DNA of 12,434 nucleotides from Bacteroidales bacterium UBA2714 (GCA_002354035.1 DEKU01000070.1:1-12434), one strand, 5' to 3'. Numbered from the stretch's first letter, positions 1 through 6,590 are shown. Program-made: numbers and translations. The notes: generated by a model from the sequence alone, not told the origin.

Positions 1-23
1 CCTCCACCATCCCCAGCCGCACT
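1..23. repeat. Left copy of a 23-bp direct repeat (second copy at 1992-2014)
   Basis: These 23 bases match 1992-2014 exactly and in the same orientation, and the match is cut by the window edge. Divergence starts at base 24 here against 2015 there. In both copies the repeat codes for VRLGMVEG on the minus strand in the same frame. The repeat very probably continues off the window. Confidence 0.9.
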
Positions 24-859
24 CCCGTCACCGCTTCAGGCCCAAAAGGTTCTTCATGACGAGGATTGGCCTCCCAGCCTTCTTGTGGCCGCACAATAGG
101 CTGGAAACAGTATGCTTTATCTATAACCCCAAAAAAACATATCATAGGGGTATATTGTGTAGGGTACCTGCTCTCCGGGAAAGGCCTCATCTGCAAAAAC
201 GACACACTGTCTGCTGGTCCGAAAGTAACAGGTCTGATGCCAATAGGGGTAATATACCGGGCTTCCGGATGATAATGGTCGGGATCCGGGTCATCCTTCA
301 ATACCTGACTCCAAGCATTAAATGATGAATGACCGATTCCGACAAAATAGTATTCACCCGAGTCTATGGAACACGGCTCATCGAAATAAAAATCACACAT
401 CTGAGTTCTAACCACATCGGTATGGCGTCCCCTCGACGTAAACACCTCTTCAGCCTGCGCCACTGGCGCATTTTCAATAAAACTATATAGACACTCCCTC
501 TCCACATAGAATGTGTACCGCGGACAGGTGTCTTGAACTTTAACATTGAATCCATACGAGTGCACCCTTGCCTTCAACAAGTACACCCAAAGGTACGGAA
601 ACTTGCCAATGTTCCCCATTGGCACCGACACCCCATAAACAATCGTGTCATGATAGGCATGGAAGCCCGACCCGTTGAACCCTCCAACCGTAGGCTTTCC
701 AGATAAAATAGTATTGATATACCAGATATCCGAAGTATCGCACCACGGAGAATACAAATACCCGGGATCCCCACAGTTTCGCACCGGCAGCTGCCCCATC
801 GCCACGCCAACACACGCCAAAAACATCATTATAAAAACCGTCTTTTTCATATCTTTCAT
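1..859 (-). CDS. Secreted protein, N-terminal part of a probable T9SS cargo gene (runs off the left edge)
   Basis: Reading the minus strand from the ATG at 859, the frame stays open for 286 codons and leaves the window with no stop. An alternative ATG at 850 gives the more classical signal peptide start MKKTVFIMMFLACVGVAMGQ, and cleavage before Q23 or L24 is likely. The mature part has many aromatic residues and about ten cysteines (for example C29, C40, C112, C123, C155, C163) and matches no family I recognise. From about residue 275 (PEAVTGVRLGMVEG) it enters what looks like the first strand of a fibronectin-III-like module. The last 23 bases are identical to the start of the fragment at 1114-2013, so the unseen remainder probably holds FnIII modules and a T9SS sorting domain. 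Base composition is lower in GC than in the neighbours. The start and reading frame are well supported; the molecular function is unknown. Confidence 0.85.
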   Translation of the reverse strand, partial: MKDMKKTVFIMMFLACVGVAMGQLPVRNCGDPGYLYSPWCDTSDIWYINTILSGKPTVGGFNGSGFHAYHDTIVYGVSVPMGNIGKFPYLWVYLLKARVHSYGFNVKVQDTCPRYTFYVERECLYSFIENAPVAQAEEVFTSRGRHTDVVRTQMCDFYFDEPCSIDSGEYYFVGIGHSSFNAWSQVLKDDPDPDHYHPEARYITPIGIRPVTFGPADSVSFLQMRPFPESRYPTQYTPMICFFGVIDKAYCFQPIVRPQEGWEANPRHEEPFGPEAVTGVRLGMVE

Positions 860-878
860 CTTTTGTATTTATATGTTT

Positions 879-986
879 TTATACCTGCTGAATCAATTGC
901 AAAAAACTCCCTCGATACTGTGCCCGCATCGTTGATGTATACAATACACTAAGTGCCATTGCTATAAACAAAATAACATATCTCAT
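879..986 (-). CDS. Small ORF, 35 aa, signal-peptide-like leader
   Basis: This 35-codon minus-strand ORF starts MRYVILFIAMALSVLYTS and ends with stop TAA at 881-879. It has a basic N-end, a hydrophobic core and a possible cleavage site at R-A-Q (residues 21-23), which would leave a tail of about 12 residues. It lies about 14 nt after the expected transcript start of the promoter at 1007-1036, and 19 nt before the start of the left-edge gene, so the two would share a transcript. It could be a secreted micropeptide, a translated leader, or the surviving signal-peptide end of a gene whose body has been lost. No homolog is recognised. The reading frame is certain; its expression is inferred. Confidence 0.45.
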   Translation of the reverse strand: MRYVILFIAMALSVLYTSTMRAQYRGSFLQLIQQV

Positions 987-1006
987 AATCTCATGGTTTT
1001 CATTTG

Positions 1007-1036
1007 CAAATATACTAAAAAAAAACATCATACAAA
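1007..1036 (-). promoter_or_regulatory. Bacteroidetes-type promoter of the left-edge secreted gene
   Basis: On the minus strand TTTG (1036-1033) and TATATTTG (1014-1007) are separated by 18 nt. This fits the Bacteroidetes primary sigma factor consensus of a -33 TTTG and a -7 TAnnTTTG. The region is very AT-rich. Transcription would start near 1000 and read the small ORF and then the gene at 859. Confidence 0.7.
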
Positions 1037-1113
1037 TTATTTTTCAAAAAATGTCTCTTTATTTTTCATCTCAACAACCCATGACTGTAGCATACCGGCA
1101 ATACCGCTGCGGG

Positions 1114-2013
1114 CTATTCCACCACCAGACGCTGGCGGCTGGTGGTCTTGTCGTTGCAGGTCAGCGTCACCACATACGTCCCTGCCGCAAGTCCTGTCAG
1201 ATCCACACGCACTGCCCCTGTGTCTCTCAGCTCTACCCTTCTCACCTCGCGCCCCTGCATGTCCGTCAGCGTCAGCACTGCCGGCAGCCGCTCCGCTCCT
1301 GCGTTCAGCCTTACGATCACCTCCCCACGCGCCGGGTTCGGCACCAGCTCGAACAGCCCTTCGCCCTCGACGGTCTCCGCGCCCATCCGCTCGCCCGGAG
1401 CCGTCACACGCAGTATCTCGCTCCATGCGCTCCACATCACCGTGTCGTGGATATAGCACCGGTGTTCGCATTTGGCTCGCACCCGCACCCTGTATTCCAT
1501 GCCCGGCTCCACACCCTCCGGCAATGTCCACTGCTGCCGCCTCACCCTCTCCCGGCTCCACGCGGCACGGTCCAGACCATACTCCACCTCATACTCCGTG
1601 TGCCCCGTGCACCGCTCCCACGAAAAGTGAGGCCTTCCCCCTCGCTCTCCGTCCACACGGAAGTCACCCACCGCACCGCATGCCAGCGGCACCGTGTCCG
1701 GATACTGCGTCCCCACATAAAAATATCCATCCGCGCTCCACGGACCCCACACCAACGTGTCATGGATGTCGCACCTGTGATGGCTCCTGGCACGGCAACG
1801 CGCCTTGTAATACTTCGTACTGTCCAGCTCCTCGGCAATCACCGCCCACGGCTCCGTCGAGTGCACCGTGTTCCTCTCGTCATACTCCGTGCCATACTCG
1901 GCATACTGCAGCTCGTACATGTCCACATTCACCCCCACGGGACCCCACTCGCTCCGTGCCGCGCTGTCCCACACCAGGACAGCATGTCCGCCCTCCACCA
2001 TCCCCAGCCGCAC
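1114..2013 (-). pseudogene. 3' fragment of a T9SS cargo gene: two FnIII-like modules plus type A sorting domain
   Basis: The open frame of 299 codons starts at a GTG (2013) placed directly after an in-frame TAA, and it ends at 1114. It has two related modules (about residues 1-102 and 115-205). Each ends in the motif HRC-x-IHDT-x2-W-x2-WS (H79 and H184 start the two copies). From about residue 219 there is a T9SS type A C-terminal sorting domain: LVPNPARGEV, then LTLTDMQGREV, then LTGLAAGTYVVTL, ending in RLVVE. In the family this domain directs outer-membrane translocation and surface anchoring. There is no signal peptide and no TAnnTTTG promoter upstream, so a full cargo protein cannot be made from here. 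The GTG corresponds to an internal valine (residue 280) of the left-edge gene. It is best read as a promoterless duplicate of the C-terminal half, either decayed or a silent donor cassette. Confidence 0.8.
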
Positions 2014-2014
2014 T
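1992..2014. repeat. Right copy of the 23-bp direct repeat (first copy at 1-23)
   Basis: This copy marks the 5' boundary of the 1114-2013 fragment. Identity to 1-23 stops within the codon before the GTG (TAA here, GGA in the left-edge gene, sharing only the last base). The homologous block therefore begins sharply at this point. Confidence 0.9.
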
Positions 2015-2069
2015 TACGATGCAGAGCCGCTCATTCTCATCCGCTTATTTCACATTTGGCTGCCATTTT

Positions 2070-2112
2070 GATTCTATTTAGATTCTATTTTGTTTCTATT
2101 TTGTTTCTTGAC
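2070..2112. repeat. 11-nt tandem repeat, about four units, degenerate
   Basis: The units are GATTCTATTTA (2070-2080), GATTCTATTTT (2081-2091), GTTTCTATTTT (2092-2102) and a partial GTTTCTTGAC (2103-2112). The period is close to one helical turn. The array sits about 55 nt upstream of the fragment boundary at 2014. Confidence 0.75.
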
Positions 2113-2118
2113 AAGAAA
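2104..2118. repeat. 15-bp palindrome TTTCTTG-A-CAAGAAA
   Basis: Seven-base arms are perfectly complementary around one central base. It overlaps the end of the tandem array. It could be a protein-binding site; nothing more can be read from it. Confidence 0.6.
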
Positions 2119-2236
2119 GAATATACGGGACAAGATGGGGTTATGTCGGGACAAAGGAGCGAGGGCCTGGACACTGCGGGGCAACGGGGCTGCCGAGGCG
2201 AGGCCATGGCGGGGCGGACGGGAATGGACAAAAGAA

Positions 2237-2283
2237 AAGCCCGAACCCCTGGCGGCGGCGAAGCCGCAGCGGGGTTCGGGCTT
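2237..2283 (-). terminator. Rho-independent terminator of the flavin reductase gene
   Basis: Thirteen-base arms (AAGCCCGAACCCC at 2237-2249, its complement at 2271-2283) enclose an inner hairpin GCGGC-GAA-GCCGC (2255-2267). On the minus strand the stem is followed by TTTTCTTTTG. It lies 17 nt beyond the stop codon at 2300. Confidence 0.85.
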
Positions 2284-2299
2284 GTGGCATAGGGGTTGG

Positions 2300-2875
2300 T
2301 TACTGCTGTTTGGCCAGGGCGGCACCGGCGTTCCAAGCCTTTCCTACCTGTTCGCCCGTGACGTAGTAGCCATTCTGGAACTGGTCAAAGATGAGAGCGT
2401 TGAGCTTTGTGGGGTTCACTTTGCCGTTGGGATCCAGCACCTTCTCGTCGGCGGCCACATTGACGATTTTGCCCACAATGCAGTGGAGGTTGGGGGTGTT
2501 GACCTCTTCGGCCAGCTCGCACTCCATGACCACGGGGAACTCGTCGACGATGGGGGCGTTGACATGAGCGCTGCGCAGGGCATGATAACCTGTGCGGTCG
2601 AACTTGTCGGGGGTTTTGTTGCCTGTGGCAATACCGAAATAGTCGGCCACATCCATGTGCTCACGGTCGGCGATGCTGACGGTGAAGGCCTTGGTGGCCA
2701 GGATATTTTTGGTGGTTTTATGGCCTTCGCTGATGAAGAGAGCCACTTTGTCGGGGGCGCTGATCATGCCCCAGGCGGCGTTCATTACATTGACTTGGCC
2801 GTTTTCGTCGTAGGCGGCCACCATAAGCACCGGCATGGGATAGACGGCCGGGATGATTCCAAGATCTTTTTTCAT
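2300..2875 (-). CDS. Flavin reductase family protein (flavoredoxin-like)
   Basis: The 191-residue protein starts MKKDLGIIPAVYPMPVLMVA and fits the Flavin_Reduct (DIM6/NTAB) FMN-binding split-barrel family in length and pattern. The family signatures are P14-V16 with MVAAYDENG (residues 18-26), then NAAWGMISAPDKVALFIS (32-49) and GHKTTKNI (51-58), which contact the flavin phosphate. Members bind FMN and pass electrons from NAD(P)H or a partner protein; the substrate here is not visible. The open frame extends upstream into the next gene's antisense. I chose the ATG at 2875 because homology starts there and the codons before it are not protein-like. It lies 77 nt after the alcohol dehydrogenase gene on the same strand and is closed by the terminator at 2237-2283, so it may be the last gene of that unit. 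Confidence 0.88.
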   Translation of the reverse strand: MKKDLGIIPAVYPMPVLMVAAYDENGQVNVMNAAWGMISAPDKVALFISEGHKTTKNILATKAFTVSIADREHMDVADYFGIATGNKTPDKFDRTGYHALRSAHVNAPIVDEFPVVMECELAEEVNTPNLHCIVGKIVNVAADEKVLDPNGKVNPTKLNALIFDQFQNGYYVTGEQVGKAWNAGAALAKQQ

Positions 2876-2952
2876 GTTGTTTGTTAGTATTGGGTTGATG
2901 TTTAAAGCTGATTGTTGGCGGCAAAGGGAGTGGTGCCGGGAGCGTGGAGTGG

Positions 2953-4119
2953 CTACAGGCTTTGGCGCAGGATGCTGACCACCTCGTCGCGGGTGAGGGT
3001 GCGGTAGCCCACGGGCAGGATGAGGACGGCGTCGGCTATGGCGGGTATGTTCTCCTCGGTGACGCCCAGCTCGCGGCTGTGGGTGACGAGACCGATTTCC
3101 TTCATCCAGCTTTCGAGGCAGGCGAGGCCTTCGGTGGCCACCTGCTCGTCGGTCTTGCCGTCGGGACGGACGTTCCACACGTTCTGGGCAAAGCGCACAA
3201 ACTGGTGGAGCCCGTCGTGCATGACGAGGCGGTAGTAGGGCAGTGATACGGAGGCGAGGGTCATGCCGTGGGTGGCGTCGGTCACGAGGCCGATGGCGTG
3301 GCCTATCTGGTGGACTTCCCAGTCGCCGCCCTTGCCGCATTTGAGGAGGGTGTTCAAGGCCCAGGTGGCGGTCCACATGATGTTGGCGCGGGCTTCATAG
3401 TCCTGCGGGTTCTGTGCCGCGATGCGAGAGGAGTGGACGAGCGAGCGCATCAAGCCTTCGATGAGGTAGTCGGTGGTGCAGTCGGCATTGCCTGCGAAGT
3501 ATTGTTCCATGAGGTGGCTCATGATGTCGAAGAAACCGGCCACCATCTGGTATTGGGGCACGGTCATGGTGAAGCGGGGGTTGAGGATGGTGAACTTGGG
3601 GAAGAGGTCGGGGCCGAACACTTTGCCCAGCTTGAAGCCGGCTTTGCGGTTGGTGATGACGCTGCCGCCGTTCATCTCGCTGCCGGTGCCCACCATGGTG
3701 AGGACGGCGCCTATGGGCACCACGGGGCATGAGGGCCAGCCTTGGTGCACCCAGTATTTGTCCCAGGGGTCTTCCTGGCAGAAGGCGGAGGCGCTGACGG
3801 CTTTGGCATAGTCGATGGTGGAGCCGCCGCCCACAGCGAGGATGAGGTCGACATGGTGCTGGCGCACCAGACCGCAGCCCTCAAGCACTTTCTCGTAGGT
3901 GGGGTTGGGCATCACGCCGGGGTTTTCCACTACGGTTTTTCCGGCCTCCTTGAGGGCTGCGAGCACCGCATCGTAGATGCCGTTGCGCTTGATGGAGCCG
4001 CCGCCATAGCTCAGCATGACGGTGGGGCCGTAGTTTTTCAGTTCGTTGCTTAAATGGCTAATTGCCTCCTCGCCGAAGTAGAGTTTCGTGGGATTGTGAT
4101 AGGTGAAATTTCCTTGCAT
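2953..4119 (-). CDS. Iron-containing alcohol dehydrogenase (butanol dehydrogenase/YqhD-like)
   Basis: The 388-residue protein has the usual length for group III metal-dependent alcohol dehydrogenases, which reduce aldehydes to alcohols with NAD(P)H. The nucleotide-binding loop GGGSTIDYAKAVS is at 97-109, with GTGSEMN at 144-150. The metal ligands are D198 and H202 (FFDIMSH), H274 (QIGH) and H284 (DATHG), all present. The start MQGNFTYHNPTKLYFGE at 4119 matches the family N-terminus. An upstream in-frame ATG at 4191 would add 24 non-conserved residues that run through a hairpin, so I rejected it. The gene lies 117 nt downstream of glmM and upstream of the flavin reductase. Whether the real substrate is butyraldehyde, methylglyoxal or another aldehyde cannot be told. 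Confidence 0.9.
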   Translation of the reverse strand: MQGNFTYHNPTKLYFGEEAISHLSNELKNYGPTVMLSYGGGSIKRNGIYDAVLAALKEAGKTVVENPGVMPNPTYEKVLEGCGLVRQHHVDLILAVGGGSTIDYAKAVSASAFCQEDPWDKYWVHQGWPSCPVVPIGAVLTMVGTGSEMNGGSVITNRKAGFKLGKVFGPDLFPKFTILNPRFTMTVPQYQMVAGFFDIMSHLMEQYFAGNADCTTDYLIEGLMRSLVHSSRIAAQNPQDYEARANIMWTATWALNTLLKCGKGGDWEVHQIGHAIGLVTDATHGMTLASVSLPYYRLVMHDGLHQFVRFAQNVWNVRPDGKTDEQVATEGLACLESWMKEIGLVTHSRELGVTEENIPAIADAVLILPVGYRTLTRDEVVSILRQSL

Positions 4120-4161
4120 GGTATGGGGTGTTGTTTGTTGTTTTTGATTGGTTTGATTGGA

Positions 4162-4192
4162 AGTGCGGGAGGGCTTGGAGCGCTCCCGCACT
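4162..4192 (-). terminator. Hairpin between glmM and the alcohol dehydrogenase gene
   Basis: Ten-base perfect arms (AGTGCGGGAG at 4162-4171, CTCCCGCACT at 4183-4192) enclose an 11-nt loop. On the minus strand it follows the glmM stop by 44 nt, but no T-run follows the stem. It is a weak terminator or an mRNA stability element rather than a full stop. It would partly uncouple the dehydrogenase gene from glmM. Confidence 0.45.
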
Positions 4193-4236
4193 GACGCTTT
4201 TGCATCTTTGTCCCGGCGGTGGGCCGACGGGGTGGG

Positions 4237-5622
4237 CTACACTTCGGCTTTCACCTGCTCGGCCAGTTGGTTGGCGCGGGCTTCGGTGTGGGCCTCGCTG
4301 TAGATGCGGATGATGGGTTCGGTGTTGCTTTTGCGCAGGTGCACCCATCCGTCCTCGAAGTCGATTTTGACGCCGTCGATGGTGGTCACTTTGCAGCCGG
4401 GGGTGGCGTTGTATTTGTCGGCCAGGCGTTTCAGGAGGCCGTCGACGTCCATGTCCTTGGTGAGGTCGATGCGATTTTTGGAGATGATGTACTCGGGATA
4501 GGTTTTGCGGAGTTGGCTCATCTTCATGCCGCGTTTGGCCAGGAGGGTGAGGAAGAGGGCCACGCCCACGAGGGCATCGCGGCCGTAGTGGAGTTCGGGG
4601 TAGATGACGCCGCCGTTGCCTTCGCCGCCGATGACGGCGTTGGTGCTACGCATGAGGGTGGTGACGTTCACTTCGCCCACAGCGGCGGCATTGTATTGGC
4701 AGCCGTCGTAGCGATGGGTGACATCGCGCAGGGCGCGGGAAGAGGAGAGGTTGGAGACGGTGTTGCCGGGGGTGTGTTGCAGCACATAGTCGGCCACACT
4801 GACCAGGGTGTATTCCTCGCCAAACATCTCGCCGTCTTCGCACACGAGGGCCAGGCGGTCCACATCGGGGTCGACCACCACGCCGAGGTCGCAATGGTTT
4901 TCGCGGACCACGCGTGAGATGTCGGTTAGGTTGGCGGGGATGGGTTCGGGGTTGTGGGCAAAATGGCCGGTGGGCTGGCAGTTCAGTTCCACCACATCGT
5001 CGACGCCTAAGGCGCGCAGCAGACGCGGGATGGCAATGCCGCCGGTGGAGTTGACGGCATCGACGGCCACACGGAAGCCGGCCTTGCGGATGGCTTCGGT
5101 GTCGACCAGTTTCAGTTTCAGCACCAGTTCGATATGGCGGTCGATGGTGTTTGGGTCATCGGTCACCTGGCCCAGGTTGTCGACCTCGGCATAGTTCAGC
5201 TCATCGCTTTCGGCCAGGCGCAGCACTTCGGCGCCTTCGGTGGCGTCGATAAACTCGCCACGGGCGTTGAGGAGTTTGAGGGCGTTCCAATGTTTGGGGT
5301 TGTGGCTGGCGGTGATGATGATGCCGCCGTCGGCTTTGCGGTCGATGACGGTCATTTCGGTGGTGGGGGTGGTGGAGAGGCCTGTTTCGATAACATCGAT
5401 GCCCATGCCTTGGAGGGTGCCGACCACAAGGCGGTCCACCATGGCGCCGGAGAGACGGGCGTCGCGGCCCACCACGAGGGTGAGGCGTTTGCCGTCAGCA
5501 CGGCGTTGCAGGAAAGTGGCAAAAGCCGAGGTGAATTTGACCACATCGAGGGGGCTGAGACCCTCGCCGGGGCAGCCTCCTATGGTGCCGCGGATGCCGG
5601 AGATGGATTTGATTAAGCTCAT
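4237..5622 (-). CDS. glmM: Phosphoglucosamine mutase
   Basis: The 461-residue protein belongs to the alpha-D-phosphohexomutase superfamily. All four active-site loops are present: the phosphoserine loop TASHNP (104-109, S106), the metal loop DPDVDR (251-256), the sugar-binding loop GEGNGG (333-338) and the phosphate-binding loop RKSNTEP (430-436). GlmM converts glucosamine-6-phosphate to glucosamine-1-phosphate in the cytoplasm on the route to UDP-GlcNAc for peptidoglycan and LPS. The N-terminal KSISGIRGTIGG and overall length fit GlmM better than a phosphomannomutase, although the metal loop has P where many GlmM proteins have G. The start MSLIKSIS leaves no room for a longer N-terminus. No TAnnTTTG box is visible in the 140 nt before it. 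Confidence 0.85.
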   Translation of the reverse strand: MSLIKSISGIRGTIGGCPGEGLSPLDVVKFTSAFATFLQRRADGKRLTLVVGRDARLSGAMVDRLVVGTLQGMGIDVIETGLSTTPTTEMTVIDRKADGGIIITASHNPKHWNALKLLNARGEFIDATEGAEVLRLAESDELNYAEVDNLGQVTDDPNTIDRHIELVLKLKLVDTEAIRKAGFRVAVDAVNSTGGIAIPRLLRALGVDDVVELNCQPTGHFAHNPEPIPANLTDISRVVRENHCDLGVVVDPDVDRLALVCEDGEMFGEEYTLVSVADYVLQHTPGNTVSNLSSSRALRDVTHRYDGCQYNAAAVGEVNVTTLMRSTNAVIGGEGNGGVIYPELHYGRDALVGVALFLTLLAKRGMKMSQLRKTYPEYIISKNRIDLTKDMDVDGLLKRLADKYNATPGCKVTTIDGVKIDFEDGWVHLRKSNTEPIIRIYSEAHTEARANQLAEQVKAEV

Positions 5623-5764
5623 GATAGTGTATGTTTTATTATTTATTTTCCATGTCGGATGTATGAGGTTTATAACGCAGTCCGGAGCATATTATTGCAT
5701 CGGCCAAAGGCTTTTTTCGCACCATGCAACAGGGGTTTCGCCCACTTGGACGAGACTGAGGGGG

Positions 5765-6124
5765 CTACTGCTCCTTGCACTGCAAGATTTCCTCGAGCTT
5801 AGGGCGGAACCCTTCGCCCCAGTCGCGCAGCTGTTGGATGATGGGGATGAGGCTACGGCCAAGGTCGGTGAGGGAATAGTCGGTGTGTTTGCAGACGGGG
5901 TCTACCACCCTACGCTCCACCACGCCGTATTCCACCAGCTCTTTGAGCTGCTGCGACAGTACCCGCTCGCTGGCGTCGGGCGGCATGGCCCGCATCAGCT
6001 GGCCGGGACGGCGGGGACCGTCTAAAAGTTCGTAGATGATGTAGGGCTTCCATTTGCCGCCAATCACTTCGAGGGCCACGCGGAAACCGCAGGAGGTGTC
6101 GATGGGGATTTTTTTGTTGTACAT
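5765..6124 (-). CDS. HxlR-family winged-helix transcriptional regulator
   Basis: This 119-residue protein has the HxlR signature: a conserved early cysteine (C12), then IGGKWKPYIIYELLDGPRRPGQL (21-43). The recognition-helix region SERVLSQQLKELVEYGVVER (52-71) and the wing with the YSLTDLG motif (83-89) follow. The family forms dimers and often senses thiol, aldehyde or quinone stress through the N-terminal cysteine; whether C12, C78 or C116 is reactive here is unknown. It is transcribed away from the decayed hydrolase gene at 6321, with a palindrome between them, which is the usual layout of an HxlR regulator and its target. A run of nine C lies 5 nt before the ATG on the coding strand. The in-frame stop at 6157 rules out a longer protein. 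Confidence 0.9.
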   Translation of the reverse strand: MYNKKIPIDTSCGFRVALEVIGGKWKPYIIYELLDGPRRPGQLMRAMPPDASERVLSQQLKELVEYGVVERRVVDPVCKHTDYSLTDLGRSLIPIIQQLRDWGEGFRPKLEEILQCKEQ

Positions 6125-6129
6125 AGCCA

Positions 6130-6138
6130 GGGGGGGGG
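6130..6138 (-). repeat. C9 homopolymer in the HxlR leader, at the ribosome-binding position
   Basis: Nine consecutive G on the plus strand (C9 on the coding strand) end 5 nt before the ATG at 6124. Tracts of this length slip during replication. A length change here would alter the spacing or structure of the translation initiation region without changing the protein. Confidence 0.7.
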
Positions 6139-6217
6139 TGGGATGTTTGGATATTCAGACTTTTGGGATTGAGGACCTCCGGTTTTGGGGAATTGGTGAT
6201 TCGATGCTTTCCGAATG

Positions 6218-6250
6218 CAAAGATACAACTTTTTTGGCATACTGCTAAAA
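6218..6250 (-). promoter_or_regulatory. Promoter of the HxlR gene at 5765-6124
   Basis: The minus-strand box TATCTTTG is at 6225-6218, with TTTTAG (6250-6245) 19 nt upstream as a weak -33. It predicts a 5' leader of about 85-90 nt that includes the C9 tract. Confidence 0.65.
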
Positions 6251-6270
6251 TTATCACCCCATGGTGATAA
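6251..6270. promoter_or_regulatory. 20-bp palindrome, probable operator for the adjacent HxlR regulator
   Basis: Eight-base arms TTATCACC (6251-6258) and GGTGATAA (6263-6270) are perfectly complementary around CCAT. The site abuts the -33 region of the HxlR promoter and lies 34 nt upstream of the -7 box of the divergent gene. HxlR dimers are known to bind inverted repeats in such divergent regions; binding here is inferred. Confidence 0.55.
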
Positions 6271-6304
6271 AATTATCGGCACTGGAGCTGTCGGGGGGAT
6301 TGCG

Positions 6305-6312
6305 TACTTTTG
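6305..6312 (+). promoter_or_regulatory. Promoter -7 box of the decayed hydrolase gene
   Basis: TACTTTTG matches TAnnTTTG exactly and lies 8 nt before the ATG at 6321, so the leader would be very short. No clear -33 TTTG is seen at the expected distance. Confidence 0.5.
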
Positions 6313-6320
6313 CAACCGTT

Positions 6321-6566
6321 ATGAAGAACTTGAAAATAGAAACACGACGGGGCATACTGCTTGACGGTGTGCTTTTTGGAACAGGCCATGCCAACACGCT
6401 CATGATTGCCATAACGGGCATTCACGGCAATTTTTACAGTAACCCGTTCTACTATAACATCGGCGACACCCTCAGCGCGGAGGGTGTGGACTTTGTGTAT
6501 GGGCAGACGTGCGATGCCTTTGGGCAGATGCCCACGCTGAACGTCCGCACGGGACGGGAGGAGATG
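6321..6566 (+). pseudogene. Truncated alpha/beta-hydrolase-like gene (N-terminal about 82 codons remain)
   Basis: From ATG 6321 the frame reads MKNLKIETRRGILLDGVLFG and continues with IAITGIHGNFYSNPFYYNIG (30-49), which looks like the N-terminal beta strands and oxyanion region of an alpha/beta-hydrolase. After residue about 80 (RTGREE) the frame becomes arginine- and proline-rich with no protein-like pattern. It then runs through a terminator-like hairpin and out of frame into the next gene, so the catalytic GxSxG part and the C-terminus are gone. No rescue is seen in the other two frames, which suggests a deletion rather than a single frameshift. It still has a promoter box and the palindrome upstream, which suggests it was once the target of the adjacent HxlR regulator. 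The family assignment rests on general pattern and is moderate. Confidence 0.6.
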
Positions 6567-6590
6567 GTGGTGTGTCATGAACTTGCGGAG

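Larger units (their letters stand above)
2015..2236. other. Intergenic region without a supported gene
   Basis: No convincing coding frame or promoter is visible on either strand. The left half is AT-rich and holds the 11-nt tandem repeat and a palindrome. The right half is GC-rich and carries CGGGACAA twice, at 2126-2133 and 2147-2154, 21 nt apart. Short minus-strand frames here start with ATG but stop within a few codons of the fragment boundary. Confidence 0.5.

Noticed and set aside
1091..1113. Possible terminator after the T9SS fragment
   Set aside because: CGGTATTGCCGGTA is a direct repeat with only a three-base stem and no T-run directly after it.
2108..2137. TTGACA as a sigma-70 type -35 box
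   Set aside because: Bacteroidetes promoters use TTTG and TAnnTTTG, and no plus-strand gene follows. It is part of the palindrome at 2104-2118.
993..2292. Long plus-strand open frames opposite the FnIII/T9SS fragment
   Set aside because: They are rich in Pro, His, Arg and Ser with no domain pattern, and they are antisense to a frame with clear FnIII and sorting-domain motifs. They are a by-product of GC-rich coding on the other strand.
2876..3376. Longer N-terminus for the flavin reductase
   Set aside because: The added residues are Arg/Pro/His-rich and overlap the alcohol dehydrogenase gene on the same strand in another frame. The family N-terminus starts at 2875.
4120..4191. 24-residue N-terminal extension of the alcohol dehydrogenase
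   Set aside because: It consists mainly of Gln, Thr, Ser and Arg and covers a perfect hairpin. The family begins at the internal ATG at 4119.
5695..5729. TTGCAT/ATGCAA inverted repeat upstream of glmM
   Set aside because: Six-base arms with a 23-nt gap are expected by chance in a region of this size.
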